From the NCBI GenBank assembly GCA_963789025.1, contig CAWBIT010000013.1, positions 558,001 to 622,000 of the forward strand: DNA of 64,000 nucleotides, in the 5' to 3' direction. The position numbers and the translations under genes are program-made. This document shows positions 26,767 to 35,703 of the stretch, piece after piece (within the stretch, counting starts at the first letter, position 1; the number at the start of each line of letters is the position of its first letter). The notes beneath the pieces were generated by a model that ran no database searches, had not been told where the DNA came from, and worked only from the letters and a program-made list of their open reading frames with translations. This DNA comes from AP-15 sp963789025 (GTDB lineage: Bacteria; Pseudomonadota; Alphaproteobacteria; ATCC43930; CGMCC-115725).

Positions 26767-27549
26767 TCAGCGCCCCGTGAATTTGGCGAGACCCGGGCCG
26801 TTCTCGCGGAACGAGGCCAGACCGATCTTGAGGTCTTCGGAGGCCCAGATCGGCTTCTGGATCTCGGCCATCGCCTCGTCGGCCGCGAGCACCCCTTGAT
26901 TGACGGCGATGTGCACCAGGCGCTTGGTTGCGGCATGCGCGACGGTCGGCCCGTGCGCCAGTTCCTGGGCAATCGTCATTGTCGCCTCCTCGAGCGCGTC
27001 GTCGGCGACGACGAGGTTGACGAGGCCCCAGCGGCCCAGTGTCGCCGGGTCGTAGCGGCGCCCGAGCATCGAAATTTCCTTCGCGCGCATTGCGCCGGCG
27101 CGCTGCACATGGCGCTGGACGCCGCCGAGCAGTGGATGCAGCCCGAGCGCCGCCTCGACGGAGCCGATTTTGGCCGAGTTGGCCGCGACGATGTAGTCGC
27201 AGGCGAGTGCCAATTCGAACCCGCCGCCGAGGCAGACGCCGTGCACGCTAGCGACGATCGGGATCGGCAGCAATTCGAGCAATTTCAGGAAATCTACGCC
27301 GCCGATTGCCGACTGGCTGCGGCCGCCTTGTTCGATCCGCGCGTCGAATTGCGCGACGTCGGCGCCCGCGGAGAAATGGCGCAGCCCGCTGCGCAGAATG
27401 ATTGCCCGGCTGCCGGCATCGCGGGCGGCCGCGATCTCGTCGGCGATCGCGCCGAGCAGGGTCGGGCCCAGCAGATTGTAGGGTCGGTGTTGCATTGTCA
27501 GGACCGAGACCGGTCCGTTCTCCTCGCGGACGACGGCGGCTTCTTCCAT
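26767..27549 (-). CDS. Enoyl-CoA hydratase/isomerase
   Basis: ATG 27549 is chosen because AGGAG lies 8 bp upstream; a GTG at 27558 is possible. The crotonase fold is clear: FSAGADVAQFDAR (oxyanion-hole strand), VHGVCLGGGFELALACDYIV (second oxyanion Gly), and ANSAKIGSVEAALGLHPLLG. The glutamates expected for hydration (in SVEAALG and GVQ regions) are partly retained. It would hydrate or isomerise an enoyl-CoA made by the nearby CoA-transferase. Confidence 0.92.
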   Translation of the reverse strand: MEEAAVVREENGPVSVLTMQHRPYNLLGPTLLGAIADEIAAARDAGSRAIILRSGLRHFSAGADVAQFDARIEQGGRSQSAIGGVDFLKLLELLPIPIVASVHGVCLGGGFELALACDYIVAANSAKIGSVEAALGLHPLLGGVQRHVQRAGAMRAKEISMLGRRYDPATLGRWGLVNLVVADDALEEATMTIAQELAHGPTVAHAATKRLVHIAVNQGVLAADEAMAEIQKPIWASEDLKIGLASFRENGPGLAKFTGR

Positions 27550-27619
27550 CGATTTCACTCCTGTTCCGAGGTGATCGCATCAATCCAATATTCACCGGGT
27601 GAAAACAGCCGACCGTCCG

Positions 27620-28730
27620 TCACTTCCCCGCGGCCAGGTCGCGATCCACGAGGACCGCCACTTTTCCTACTGCGCCATGACCCGCCTTCATCGACTGCAG
27701 TCCCGCATTGATAGCCTCAACGATGCCGTCGATGGTCTGGCTGACGTGCGGGACCACCAGTCCCTGCGTCGCCCACTCCACCGCTAGAGCCATCCCGCGC
27801 TGGAGAAAGGCCTGCGCCTCGCTGTAGAGCGTCGCGGGTTCGGAGAAGTAGCGCAGCAGATTGACATTGACATGCTTGGCGCCGCGCTCAGCCAGGATGG
27901 CATCGACCGGGCTGTTCGTTTCGACCAAGCGTGTCGTCTTCCCGGGGCCGACGCCGAGCACAATCCAGCTGCCGCCCCGCCGGACGGTCTTCGCGGTCTC
28001 GACGAAGCCCACCTCGCTGTAGGTGGCGTCGAAGACGAGGTCGACGCCCCGGCCACTGGTCAGCTTCGCGATTTCGGCAGGGATGTCGTCGTGCTTATAA
28101 TCGAAAACGTGATGGGCGCCGGAGTGCCGGGCCAGTGCGATCGATTGCGGCGTGCTGCCGCTGCTGATGACCAGTCCGGCTCCCAGGGCACGCGCCGCCA
28201 TCTGCACGGCGAGATGCCCGACGCCGCCCCCACCGCCCGGGATATAGACCGCGTCGCCCGCTTGGACAGCGCCGTAGAGTCCCGCAAAGGCAGACAAGAA
28301 GCCCATCGGAAGCGCCGCCGCATCGCGGAAGCTCAGAGAGGGCGGCTTGCGGACCGTGAGGAATTCGCGCGCCACGGCATAGCCGCCTTCGCCTCCGCTC
28401 CCACCGGTCGCGCCCCAGCCGCCATCGCCGTTCAAATCCGCCATGGCGGCCACCGGTCACCGACAGCCACACCGCGCACGCCGTGGCCGGCGGCGACAAC
28501 GACGCCGGAAAGATCGAGGCCAAGAACGACGGGGGGCGTTCGCCCATGAAATTAAGGTCGGCCAGCTTGTATTCGAGTGGGTTGAGCGAGGAGGCCGCAA
28601 CGCGGATCAACACCTCGTCGGCCGCCGGCTGCGGGACGGGAACACGTACCGCTTCAAGTGGGAGTCCGGCCCGGTCCCGGGTGTAGCCGACGCCGAGAAA
28701 CGTCTCCGGAATCGTCTCTGTCTGCTTCAT
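27620..28730 (-). pseudogene. MDR-family NADP-dependent oxidoreductase with frameshifts
   Basis: The start MKQTETIPETFLGVGYTRDR and SSLNPLEYKLADLNFMGERP is in one frame. PVVLGLDLSGVVVAAGHGVR is in a second. The long C-terminal part from 28453 (GGYAVAREFLTVRKPPSLSF, VYIPGGGGGVGHLAVQMAAR, VDLVFDATYSEVGFVE) is in a third. Shifts lie near 28540 and 28450. Apart from these the protein is complete and would be an NADPH quinone/enone reductase. Confidence 0.8.
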
Positions 28731-28736
28731 GTTTCG

Positions 28737-28875
28737 CTTCCTTCAGGTTTGGGCGAAGCCGCCGTGACGAAGATCTCGCTTCCGGCGACGAAGCCGCTTT
28801 CAGCGGAGGCGAGGAAGGCGACGACTTTCGCGATGTCCTCGTCGCGCCCGATACCCACCTCACGGCAAGCCGTTC
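28737..28875 (-). pseudogene. SDR C-terminal relic
   Basis: VGIGRDEDIAKVVAFLASAE followed by SGFVAGSEIFV is the conserved end of classical SDRs (ExIAxxVxFLASxxASFVxGxxxxVDGG). No Rossmann loop or catalytic tetrad is present upstream. Confidence 0.6.
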
Positions 28876-28878
28876 GTC

Positions 28879-29305
28879 TCAGCTGTCCTGCGCAGGTTGT
28901 ACGAACGTAGGCGGCCTTTCCGCGGAGGCTTCCGCGGCGGTCCAGTCGCCGACCCATTCACCATCACGCAGGATCTCGTCGCCGCTGTGAACGGTAAATT
29001 CGACGAGCACCGTCCTCTTGGGGACGCCCAGCACCTCGCCACAGATGTCGACGATGCGCCGACCCAGTTCGCGACGTCGGTCGAGCGAGCGGCCGCCGGA
29101 TCTCGACGAGCACCATCGTGATCGGCTCCAGCCCGTCCGCGCCAAGGTGGAACAGGTTGTCCTCACCAAGCTCCGCGATCCCCACATTGGGGCGCCACAA
29201 CTGCGTCTGCATCACGTCCGCGTAGAGACGGCAAAGGCGAGCCGCGAGGTCCCGCTTGGTTTGCGATGGATAGGTTTTGGCCAGGTCGAGATGCAGATAC
29301 GGCAT
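28879..29305 (-). pseudogene. Tautomerase-family protein with one frameshift (copy 3)
   Basis: MPYLHLDLAKTYPSQTKRDL, with Pro1, runs to ITMVLVEIR, where a single-base shift near 29098 moves into RRRELGRRIVDICGEVLGVP and RTVLVEFTVHSGDEI. Joined, it is a normal two-unit tautomerase of about 135 residues. It lies in tandem with the intact copy at 29354. Confidence 0.75.
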
Positions 29306-29353
29306 TGTCGGATCCTCTTGCGATGCCGGTGGGGGGAGGCTGGACTGTCAGCC

Positions 29354-29791
29354 TCAGGCCAAAGATCGGAGCTTTTCCCTCAAGGCATCGGGTAGCGTCG
29401 CGAACCATGCGTCCTCGCTGCCTGGGGGCAGCAATACGCGGCCACACTCGGCAATGTTCTCGGCGGCAATTTCAGAGAGGTAGACCCAGACTGTCTCCTC
29501 GGCGGCACCGCTGGCCTTGCCCAATTCCTGCATTATCCGGTGGAGCATTTGGCTCTTCTGCTCGTCGGTCCGTCCGTCCCGGATATCGGCTCGAACCCAT
29601 ATCTGATCCGCTGGCGCCGGCCGACCGGCGATGTAGTGACTGCCTGGGGCAACGTCGTAGAAGATGACCTGGACCAAGTAGCGTGGCGCGCCGGTCTCCT
29701 CATGATGGATCGCAGTGATACGGCGGACAATTTCAGCTTTTTGGTCCGACGTCAGCCGTCCTGCAGCAGCACTGCAAACGTAGGTCGGCAT
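29354..29791 (-). CDS. Tautomerase-family protein (copy 4)
   Basis: MPTYVCSAAAGRLTSDQKAE carries Pro1; GSHYIAGRPAPADQIWVRAD and GRTDEQKSQMLHRIMQELGK resemble cis-3-chloroacrylic-acid dehalogenase-type tautomerases, although the Arg pair of that enzyme cannot be confirmed here. 145 residues. AAGGAGAA lies before the ATG at 29791. The AT-rich gap upstream probably holds its promoter. Confidence 0.88.
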   Translation of the reverse strand: MPTYVCSAAAGRLTSDQKAEIVRRITAIHHEETGAPRYLVQVIFYDVAPGSHYIAGRPAPADQIWVRADIRDGRTDEQKSQMLHRIMQELGKASGAAEETVWVYLSEIAAENIAECGRVLLPPGSEDAWFATLPDALREKLRSLA

Positions 29792-29937
29792 CGGATTCTC
29801 CTTTCAGTTTAGTAATCCTCTGATGGCCAGCTTTTTGCTTTGGCGGTCCGCGCTTTGTCGTCTTGCGCTCATGTAGGTATTGACAAGCCATAAATTAAAT
29901 TGAAGTTTTTTATAAATTGGATAAACACGATTTATAG
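29792..29937. promoter_or_regulatory. AT-rich divergent intergenic region
   Basis: The stretch 29880-29940 is far richer in A/T than its surroundings (TAAATTAAATTGAAG, TTTTATAAATTGG). It lies between the tautomerase and a LysR relic in divergent orientation, the usual layout for a LysR-controlled promoter. Confidence 0.45.
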
Positions 29938-30138
29938 AATGTCTACCAGATCCGACACTTTGCCGCGGTCGCAGAGACCGGTAGTTTCACGAAGGCAGCA
30001 ATTAGGGCCGCCGTATCGCAGCCCCCGCTCTCCGCTTCGATAGCCAAGCTGGAAGAGGAGCTTGGGGTGAAGCTGTTCCACCGATCACCGAAGTCGGTCA
30101 CTCTCACCTCAGCGGGTCGGGTCCGATTCGGCACGTGA
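29938..30138 (+). pseudogene. LysR regulator relic (HTH only)
   Basis: YQIRHFAAVAETGSFTKAAI, RAAVSQPPLSASIAKLEEEL, GVKLFHRSPKSVTLTSAGRV then a TGA. This is the winged HTH of a LysR closely related to the one at 15169. There is no in-frame start and the effector domain is missing. Confidence 0.75.
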
Positions 30139-30298
30139 ACCCCGAGCAAAAGCCATCCCACTCCCACACGCGTTTGTCGCTCTGATCGGCTGGAGGCAGC
30201 GGCGATATCGGCTGTACTGGGGCATGCGGACGCTCCCGCTTCAACTGCTCTATGCGGGAGCGAGTAAACTCGAAATCGTCGGCAGCGCGCGTGCTCAT
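30104..30298 (-). CDS. Small hypothetical protein
   Basis: 64 residues beginning MSTRAADDFEFTRSRIEQLK. The N-terminus is a plausible charged helix (RIEQLKRERP), then a Pro-rich stretch and WEWDGFCSGF. It partly overlaps the LysR relic. No family recognised; coding is uncertain. Confidence 0.3.
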   Translation of the reverse strand: MSTRAADDFEFTRSRIEQLKRERPHAPVQPISPLPPADQSDKRVWEWDGFCSGFTCRIGPDPLR

Positions 30299-30390
30299 TC
30301 CCTCACCCTCCGGGTCGCGCGTTCAACCCGCCACTCGGCGATGAGCGCGAGCAAGGCGATAGAGCACCACGCTCACCATCGCTTCCCGAT

Positions 30391-30864
30391 TCAGTTCGCG
30401 GCATTGACGAGTATGCGCTCGAGACTGGCATCGAGTTCACGCGCGACTGCTTTGACGCGCTCATACTCCAACTGTCCAAAGAGCGAAGAGGGCAGGTCGT
30501 ATTCGAAGACCGCACGGCCGGCATCGTTCTCGTACAGCACGATGCGCAGCGGCGCGTAGAGCGCGGCCGGCAGCTGGTGTTGCGTCATCCGTGTAGCGGT
30601 CCGCGGATTGCCGATTTCGTAGTGCAGCGCCTTTCTAGGCTGGCCAGCGATCCGAAGCAATGCTCCATGATCTCTGCTACTGAATATCGACAGAGCCGGA
30701 AGACGCTCCAGCTCGCTTCTGGCGCGCTCGCTTTCACCTTGCTGCAATAGCGCCAGAACTCCAGCATCGAGCCGCGGAACCGAGCCTTCCAGCGCCGCCT
30801 TCACTTCCGCAAAAGACTTTGTGGACTGGATCTTGACGTGCTCGACCTGAATTGTCCTCTGCAC
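30391..30864 (-). CDS. DUF302 domain protein
   Basis: 157 residues: QSTKSFAEVKAALEGSVPRL matches the start of DUF302, followed by PALSIFSSRDHGALLRIAGQ, RKALHYEIGNPRTATRM and RIVLYENDAGRAVFEYDLPS. The domain's biochemical function is not known. It sits 35 bp downstream of the SDR at 30900 and may be co-transcribed with it. Confidence 0.85.
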   Translation of the reverse strand: MQRTIQVEHVKIQSTKSFAEVKAALEGSVPRLDAGVLALLQQGESERARSELERLPALSIFSSRDHGALLRIAGQPRKALHYEIGNPRTATRMTQHQLPAALYAPLRIVLYENDAGRAVFEYDLPSSLFGQLEYERVKAVARELDASLERILVNAAN

Positions 30865-30899
30865 CAGCGGGCAGACTGCTCGGCCATCTTAGCCGGCCG

Positions 30900-31604
30900 T
30901 CAGAAGATCTCTACCCAGGGCCGCAGCTCGACCTCCAGAGACCAGGCGCTGCGCGGTTGCCGCAGCACCTCGACATAAGTCTGCGCGATCGCGTCGGGAT
31001 CGAGCGTGCTGTCGGGACGGTCCGCCGGATCCGGCCGCCGCGCGCTGCGCACGCCGCCATCGATGACGAAATGGGCGACGTGGATGCCTTTCGGTCCCAA
31101 CTCGCGCGCCGCGCTCTGCGCCAGGCCGCGCAGCGCAAACTTGCCCATCGCGAACGCCGCCGAGTGCGGATACCCCTTCACGCTGGCGCTCGCGCCGGTC
31201 AGCAGGATCGCGCCGCGGCCATGCGGGATCATGCGCCGGGCAGCCTGCTGGAGAGTGAGAAACCCGCCAAATGCCGAGATCTCGATCGCTTTGCGCACGG
31301 CTTCCGGGTCGAGCTCGGCAATCGGACCATGCGCGCGGGCGCTGGCGTTGTAGTGCACGACATCGGGTTCGCCGAGCCGGTTATCCGCCTCTGCGAACAG
31401 GCGCTCCACGGCAGCCGGATCAGACGCGTCGACGGCGAAGGTCTCGGCGCCTATTTCCGCGGCGAGAGGCGTCAGCTTCTCGGCATTGCGCGCCGCCAGT
31501 CCGACGCGAAGGCCGACCGCTGCGAGCCCTCGCGCGAATGACGCGCTGATGCCCGAACTTGCCCCGACGATCAGGGCGATACGATAGGGGATTTCCGTCA
31601 CCAC
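30900..31604 (-). CDS. SDR-family protein with Phe in place of catalytic Tyr (copy 3)
   Basis: GTG 31604 has GAGGCAG upstream. 234 residues with loop VGASSGISASFARGL and active region LLTGASASVKGYPHSAAFAM followed by GKFALRGLAQ: the YxxxK site is F-A-M-G-K. The C-terminus SLEVELRPWVEIF parallels copies 1 and 2. It faces away from marR at 31744, with a shared promoter element between them. Confidence 0.88.
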   Translation of the reverse strand: MVTEIPYRIALIVGASSGISASFARGLAAVGLRVGLAARNAEKLTPLAAEIGAETFAVDASDPAAVERLFAEADNRLGEPDVVHYNASARAHGPIAELDPEAVRKAIEISAFGGFLTLQQAARRMIPHGRGAILLTGASASVKGYPHSAAFAMGKFALRGLAQSAARELGPKGIHVAHFVIDGGVRSARRPDPADRPDSTLDPDAIAQTYVEVLRQPRSAWSLEVELRPWVEIF

Positions 31605-31701
31605 TGCCTCCTCATAGGTTCCGGCAGTACCCGCTCACACCTCCCGGTCTCCGGCATGCGCGGCGCCCGCTCAAGGCATTGAAATTAAGAGCATGCGCGC
31701 C

Positions 31702-31729
31702 TATGTAGGAGTAGATACACGGATGTCAA
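31702..31729 (-). promoter_or_regulatory. Shared promoter element, site C (SDR promoter, marR divergent)
   Basis: On the minus strand TTGACA and TACATA are 16 bp apart, with GTGTATCTACTCCTACAT across the spacer and -10. The element lies between the SDR at 31604 and the MarR gene at 31744, the usual site of an autoregulated MarR operator. Confidence 0.6.
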
Positions 31730-31743
31730 GGAGGGGGATTACG

Positions 31744-32196
31744 ATGGCAAGGCGGGTTCATTCGGGACCGGAGGACTGCAACTGTCTCGCGGTGCGCCAG
31801 GCCGCACGGCACATTACGCAGTTCTACGATCACTGCCTGGCGCCGAGCGGGCTGCGCACCACGCAGTTTTCAATTCTCGCGAAGCTGCGGCGGTCAGGCT
31901 CGATGACGATCAATTCCCTCGCCGCGGAGATGGTGATGGACCGAACCACGCTCGGTCGGAACATCCTGCCGCTGGAGCGCGACGGCCTAATCGCCGTCGA
32001 ACGGGGCAGCCGCGATCGCCGGAGCAAAGAGCTGCGGGTGACCGCGGCCGGCGAAGCCCGTTTTCGGGCGGGGATGAAGGGATGGGTGCAAGCGCAGCGG
32101 CAGTTTGACAAGGCGTTCGGGGCGAAGCCCACCACCGACATGCGCGCTATCCTGCACGCCGTCGCCGCAACTGACCTCGGTCCTACCGCCGTTTAG
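31744..32196 (+). CDS. MarR-family transcriptional regulator
   Basis: ATG 31744 with AAGGAGGGG upstream. 150 residues: NCLAVRQAARHITQFYDHCL, the winged helix TTQFSILAKLRRSGSMTINS, LAAEMVMDRTTLGRNILPLE and the wing RGSRDRRSKELRVT. The Cys in DCNCL may sense oxidants, as in some family members. It is divergent from the SDR copy 3/DUF302 pair and is the candidate regulator for the four shared promoter elements. Confidence 0.92.
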   Translation: MARRVHSGPEDCNCLAVRQAARHITQFYDHCLAPSGLRTTQFSILAKLRRSGSMTINSLAAEMVMDRTTLGRNILPLERDGLIAVERGSRDRRSKELRVTAAGEARFRAGMKGWVQAQRQFDKAFGAKPTTDMRAILHAVAATDLGPTAV

Positions 32197-32283
32197 CGTC
32201 GAAGAGTAATCCGAAGCTTCCGCGGGCTCCTCAGAGACCGAGATCGCTCAAAATCTTCGCCACCGGGTACGTGTTGGACCTAA

Positions 32284-33593
32284 CAGGTTGCGGAAAAAGT
32301 CGCATATTGGAGCGAGATCTGGGGTATAATCCATAGCGCGTGACGAGATGTGGGGGACGTCCGATGCGCGGTGGGGATCTCAGGAGCGAGGCGCTGTTCA
32401 GCTATTTGAGCTGCGAAGCGCGGGTGCCGTTGTATCATCCGTTGCGGCCGATCCAAAAGATTGTGGACGAGGCGCTTGGTGCACTGACGGGGGAATTCGA
32501 GAAGTTGTACGCGAAGCTCGGACGGCCGTCGATTCCCCCTGAGAAACTGCTTCGTGCGCTGCTGCTGCAGGCCTTCTATTCGGTGCGTTCGGAGCGGCAG
32601 CTGATGGAGCAACTCGGCTACAATCTGCTGTTCCGCTGGTTTGTCGGGCTGTCGCTGGATGCCGTGGTGTGGGACGTTACGGTGTTCACCAAGAACCGCG
32701 AGCGGCTGATCGACGGTGACATTGCCAGCAAGTTCATGGCCGCGGTACTGAACCAGGAGCAGGTCAAGACCCTGCTGTCGGACGACCACTTCTCGGTCGA
32801 CGGCACCCTGATCGAGGCGTGGGCCAGCATGAAGAGCTTTCGCCCCAAGGACGGCAGCGGCGAGCCGCCGGCGCCGGGCCGCAATGGGGAACGGGACTTC
32901 CACGGCGAGAAGCGAAGCAACGAGACCCACGCCTCGGTCACTGATCCCGACGCGCGATTGTATCGCAAAGGGCCGGGCCAGCCGGCCAAGCTCGCCTATC
33001 TGGGGCACGTTCTGATGGAGAACCGGCATGCTCTGGTGGTCGGCACGCGTCTGACCCTGGCCACCGGCACGGCAGAGCGCGAGGCGGCGCTGGAGATGGT
33101 GGCGGCCCGTCCCGGCAACCACCGGATCACGCTCGGCGCCGACAAGGCCTACGATGTGGCCGAGTTTGTCGCCGATCTGCGGGAATTCAATGTGACGCCG
33201 CACGTGGCGCAGAACACCGCCAATCGGCGATCGGCGATCGACCGACGGACGACCCGCCATCCTGGCTATGCGGTCAGTGGCCGGGTGCGCAAGCGCATTG
33301 AAGAGGTGTTTGGCTGGACCAAGGCGGCGGCTGGCTTCCGCAAGACCCGTCACCGTGGTCTTGCCCGCGTCGGCTGGATGTTCACCCTGACTGCCACTGC
33401 CTACAATCTCGTCCGGTTGCCCAGGCTGGTGGGGGCCGCGGCATAGCCATGCCCGGAATCCGCCCGGGCCGGGCGAAAACGGGCAAAATCGATACAAAAA
33501 CCTGCTTGCTAGTGGTTTTCAACAACCCTGGCGAGAATCCTGTACGATAACTCTACAAAACGACACACAAGCACTGAGTTTTTCCGCATCCTG
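32284..33593 (+). mobile_element. IS5-family-like insertion sequence, complete
   Basis: 1310 bp between CTAA direct repeats at 32280-32283 and 33594-33597. The inverted ends are CAGGTTGCGGAAAAAGT and CAGGATGCGGAAAAACT. One transposase frame fills the element. The 4-bp CTAA duplication fits the IS5 group's preference. Confidence 0.9.
32364..33446 (+). CDS. IS5-like transposase
   Basis: ATG 32364 follows GGGGGA; an upstream start at 32340 is possible. The N-terminal DUF772-type domain (HPLRPIQKIVDEALGALTGE, YSVRSERQLMEQLGYNLLFR) precedes a DDE core: DDHFSVDGTLIEAWAS, GADKAYDVAEFVADLRE, and IEEVFGWTKAAAGFRKTRHR with the last Glu. It is full-length and without stops, so probably active. Confidence 0.93.
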   Translation: MRGGDLRSEALFSYLSCEARVPLYHPLRPIQKIVDEALGALTGEFEKLYAKLGRPSIPPEKLLRALLLQAFYSVRSERQLMEQLGYNLLFRWFVGLSLDAVVWDVTVFTKNRERLIDGDIASKFMAAVLNQEQVKTLLSDDHFSVDGTLIEAWASMKSFRPKDGSGEPPAPGRNGERDFHGEKRSNETHASVTDPDARLYRKGPGQPAKLAYLGHVLMENRHALVVGTRLTLATGTAEREAALEMVAARPGNHRITLGADKAYDVAEFVADLREFNVTPHVAQNTANRRSAIDRRTTRHPGYAVSGRVRKRIEEVFGWTKAAAGFRKTRHRGLARVGWMFTLTATAYNLVRLPRLVGAAA

Positions 33594-33624
33594 CTAATGA
33601 TCTCTTGACTGTCGTAGTCGGACG

Positions 33625-34325
33625 CTAATCGCCAGCTGCGCCGGCTGGCGCTGTCTCAAGCAGCAGCCGCAGCAGCTGTTCAACTTCCTCGATCTTTGCT
33701 TGAATGAGTTCCTGGGGAAACAGCTGCTGCGCCCAGCCCGTGGAGAACGAAAGGCTGGCAAGAAACGATCCCTGGCGTTTCAATACCGCAAGTGGTGACA
33801 CTTCCCATTCTTGTGCCAGACCGAAGACGACCTGTTGAATCCAGGCTGGGCTCAGCGCTTGAGCGAGATCTGCGTCACGGATTATCTGCCCGAGAAGGTC
33901 AAGCTTGTCGCTGCCGATTTTGTAGGGGTAGTGGGTCGCCTCGATCAGCGCTTCGATCTGTGGAAGAAAAGCGCGATCGGCAGGCATTACGTATCGCCGC
34001 AAGCCGGCGATCGCGATCGGGATGTTTATCCGATCGGGATCGTTCTCGCCTGGATGAGGATGGCCGGGATGATCAAAGTCATGGAACAGCGCAGCGATAA
34101 GCAGGTTTCGCATCTGGCGCGGAGTGAGCCGGTTTTGATAGTAGCGGCATGCCTGGTGACACAGCCATAACACATGCAGCATGTGTCGAAAATTGTGGTA
34201 GGGATTATGGATATTGCTCGACTTAAAGAACAATGTGCGAAAAAAAACGTCAAGTTACCTTCATAGATACGCTCTTGATTCGCGATGATCTTGGGAAGAT
34301 CGCCCGTCACTTTCGAGAACGGCAT
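33625..34325 (-). pseudogene. Class I cyclic-nucleotide phosphodiesterase, frameshifted at a poly-A tract
   Basis: From ATG 34325 (MPFSKVTGDLPKIIANQERI, YEGNLTFFF) the frame breaks at eight A's at 34240-34247 and resumes in another frame as FFKSSNIHNPYHNFRHMLHV. The HD metal-binding signature of PDEase I is complete: YHNFRH, AALFHDFDHPG and later RDADLAQAL. With six or nine bases in the run the protein would be about 235 residues. It would hydrolyse cAMP or cGMP. Class I enzymes are uncommon in bacteria. Confidence 0.75.
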
Positions 34326-34470
34326 GGGTCCCTCGCAGTGCGCCACCGGCGCATATGTGAGGAGGCTAACTGCTCGCCGCAATCGCGCGTGCCCGCTCGC
34401 CATCGCCACAAAAGCGCTCAATCCGCGTCGTGCGCTCGACGAGCTCGAGCGGCACCGCATCGAGTGCCGC

Positions 34471-35470
34471 CTAACCCAACGCCATCATACGCTCGACGGC
34501 GCGCCGGGCTCTCTCGGCGACCTCGGGATCGACGGTGACCTCGTGGGTCATTGTCTCGAGCGCCCGTCGGATCTTCGGCAAGGTGATCCGCTTCATATGC
34601 GGGCACAGATTGCACGGCCGCACGAATTCGAGGTCGGGATATTGCAGCGCGACATTGTCGCTCATTGAGCATTCGGTTAAGAGCACGACCCGCGGCGGCC
34701 GCTGCCTGCCGACAAAATCGGCCATCGCCGCGGTGGATCCGGTGAAGTCGCATTCGGCGATGACCTCGGGAGGGCGCTCCGGATGGGCGAGCACAGTGAT
34801 GCTGGGGTGGCTCTCGCGCAGACTCCTGATGTCCGCCGCAGTGAACCGCTCATGCACCTCGCAATGCCCCTTCCAGGCGATGATCTCGACGGAGGTCTGC
34901 GCCGCAGTGTTACGCGCGAGATACTCGTCCGGCAGCATGATGACGCGCGGCACACCGAGCGCCTCGATGATTTTCTTGGCGTTCGCCGAGGTGCAGCAGA
35001 TGTCGGACTCAGCCTTGACCGCGGCCCGAGGTATTGACGTAGGTCACGATCGGTACGCCCGGCTAGCGCTCGCGCAAGAGCCTGATATCGGCTGCCGTGA
35101 TCGAGGCCGCAAGGGAGCACCCGGCCTTGAGATCGGGGATCAGCACGAACTTGTCGGGGTTCAGGAGCTTGGCGGTCTCGGCCATGAAATGGACGCCCGC
35201 CAGCACGATGACATCGGCCTCGGTACGCGCGGCCTCGCGCGCGAGCGCCAGGCGGTCGCCGACGATGTCGGCGACCGTGTGGAAAATGTCCGGCGTCTGA
35301 TAGTTGTGCGCCAGGATGACCGCGTGGCGCTCCTTTTTGAGTTGCAGGATCGCAGCGGTGTCATCGGCGAGGATCGGCCATTCGAATGGCGGGATGTGGC
35401 CCTCGACCCGCCCGTAGAGCTCGGGAAGCGGCAACGCGGCCGCGGTGGTCGCTGAGGCGGTGTGAAGCAA
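34471..35470 (-). pseudogene. nadA: Quinolinate synthase NadA, interrupted by a stop and a frameshift
   Basis: TTG 35470 with GAGGAGAG upstream is the likely start. The first part has AVILAHNYQTPDIFHTVADI and VHFMAETAKLLNPDKFVLIP plus the Cys of DLKAGCSLA. After RLLRER a TAG replaces the expected Tyr of RYPG; TYVNTS then shifts frame, and ICCTSANAKKIIEALGVPRV resumes, ending with FVRPCNLCPHMKRITLPKI. All three [4Fe-4S] Cys positions are present. NadA condenses iminoaspartate with dihydroxyacetone phosphate for NAD synthesis. No nadB or nadC is adjacent. Confidence 0.85.
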
Positions 35471-35511
35471 GATGACTCTCCTCAAGGACCTTAATTAAGA
35501 GCATGTGCGCC

Positions 35512-35538
35512 CAAATAGGCGTACTGCATGGGTGTCAA
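35512..35538 (-). promoter_or_regulatory. Shared promoter element, site D (nadA)
   Basis: On the minus strand TTGACA and TATTTG are 15 bp apart, with ATGCAGTACGCCTATTT matching the shared element except for one missing base. The flanking AATTAAGAGCATG also matches the flank of site C (31684 region). It lies about 45 bp upstream of nadA. Confidence 0.5.
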
Positions 35539-35703
35539 GGGGTGAAGGCCTAAAGTACCATGGGTGGCTCCTTAGCATGAGGATTCCTAAAGCGTTGATG
35601 AGCACGTCTCAGTTGCAGATGGGCTGGCAATAGTTACATTCCGCAGCCAATAGAAGCTTCGGCAGCGCTCTCACAAGGTCGATCTCGGTTTAGGGAACCT
35701 CAT

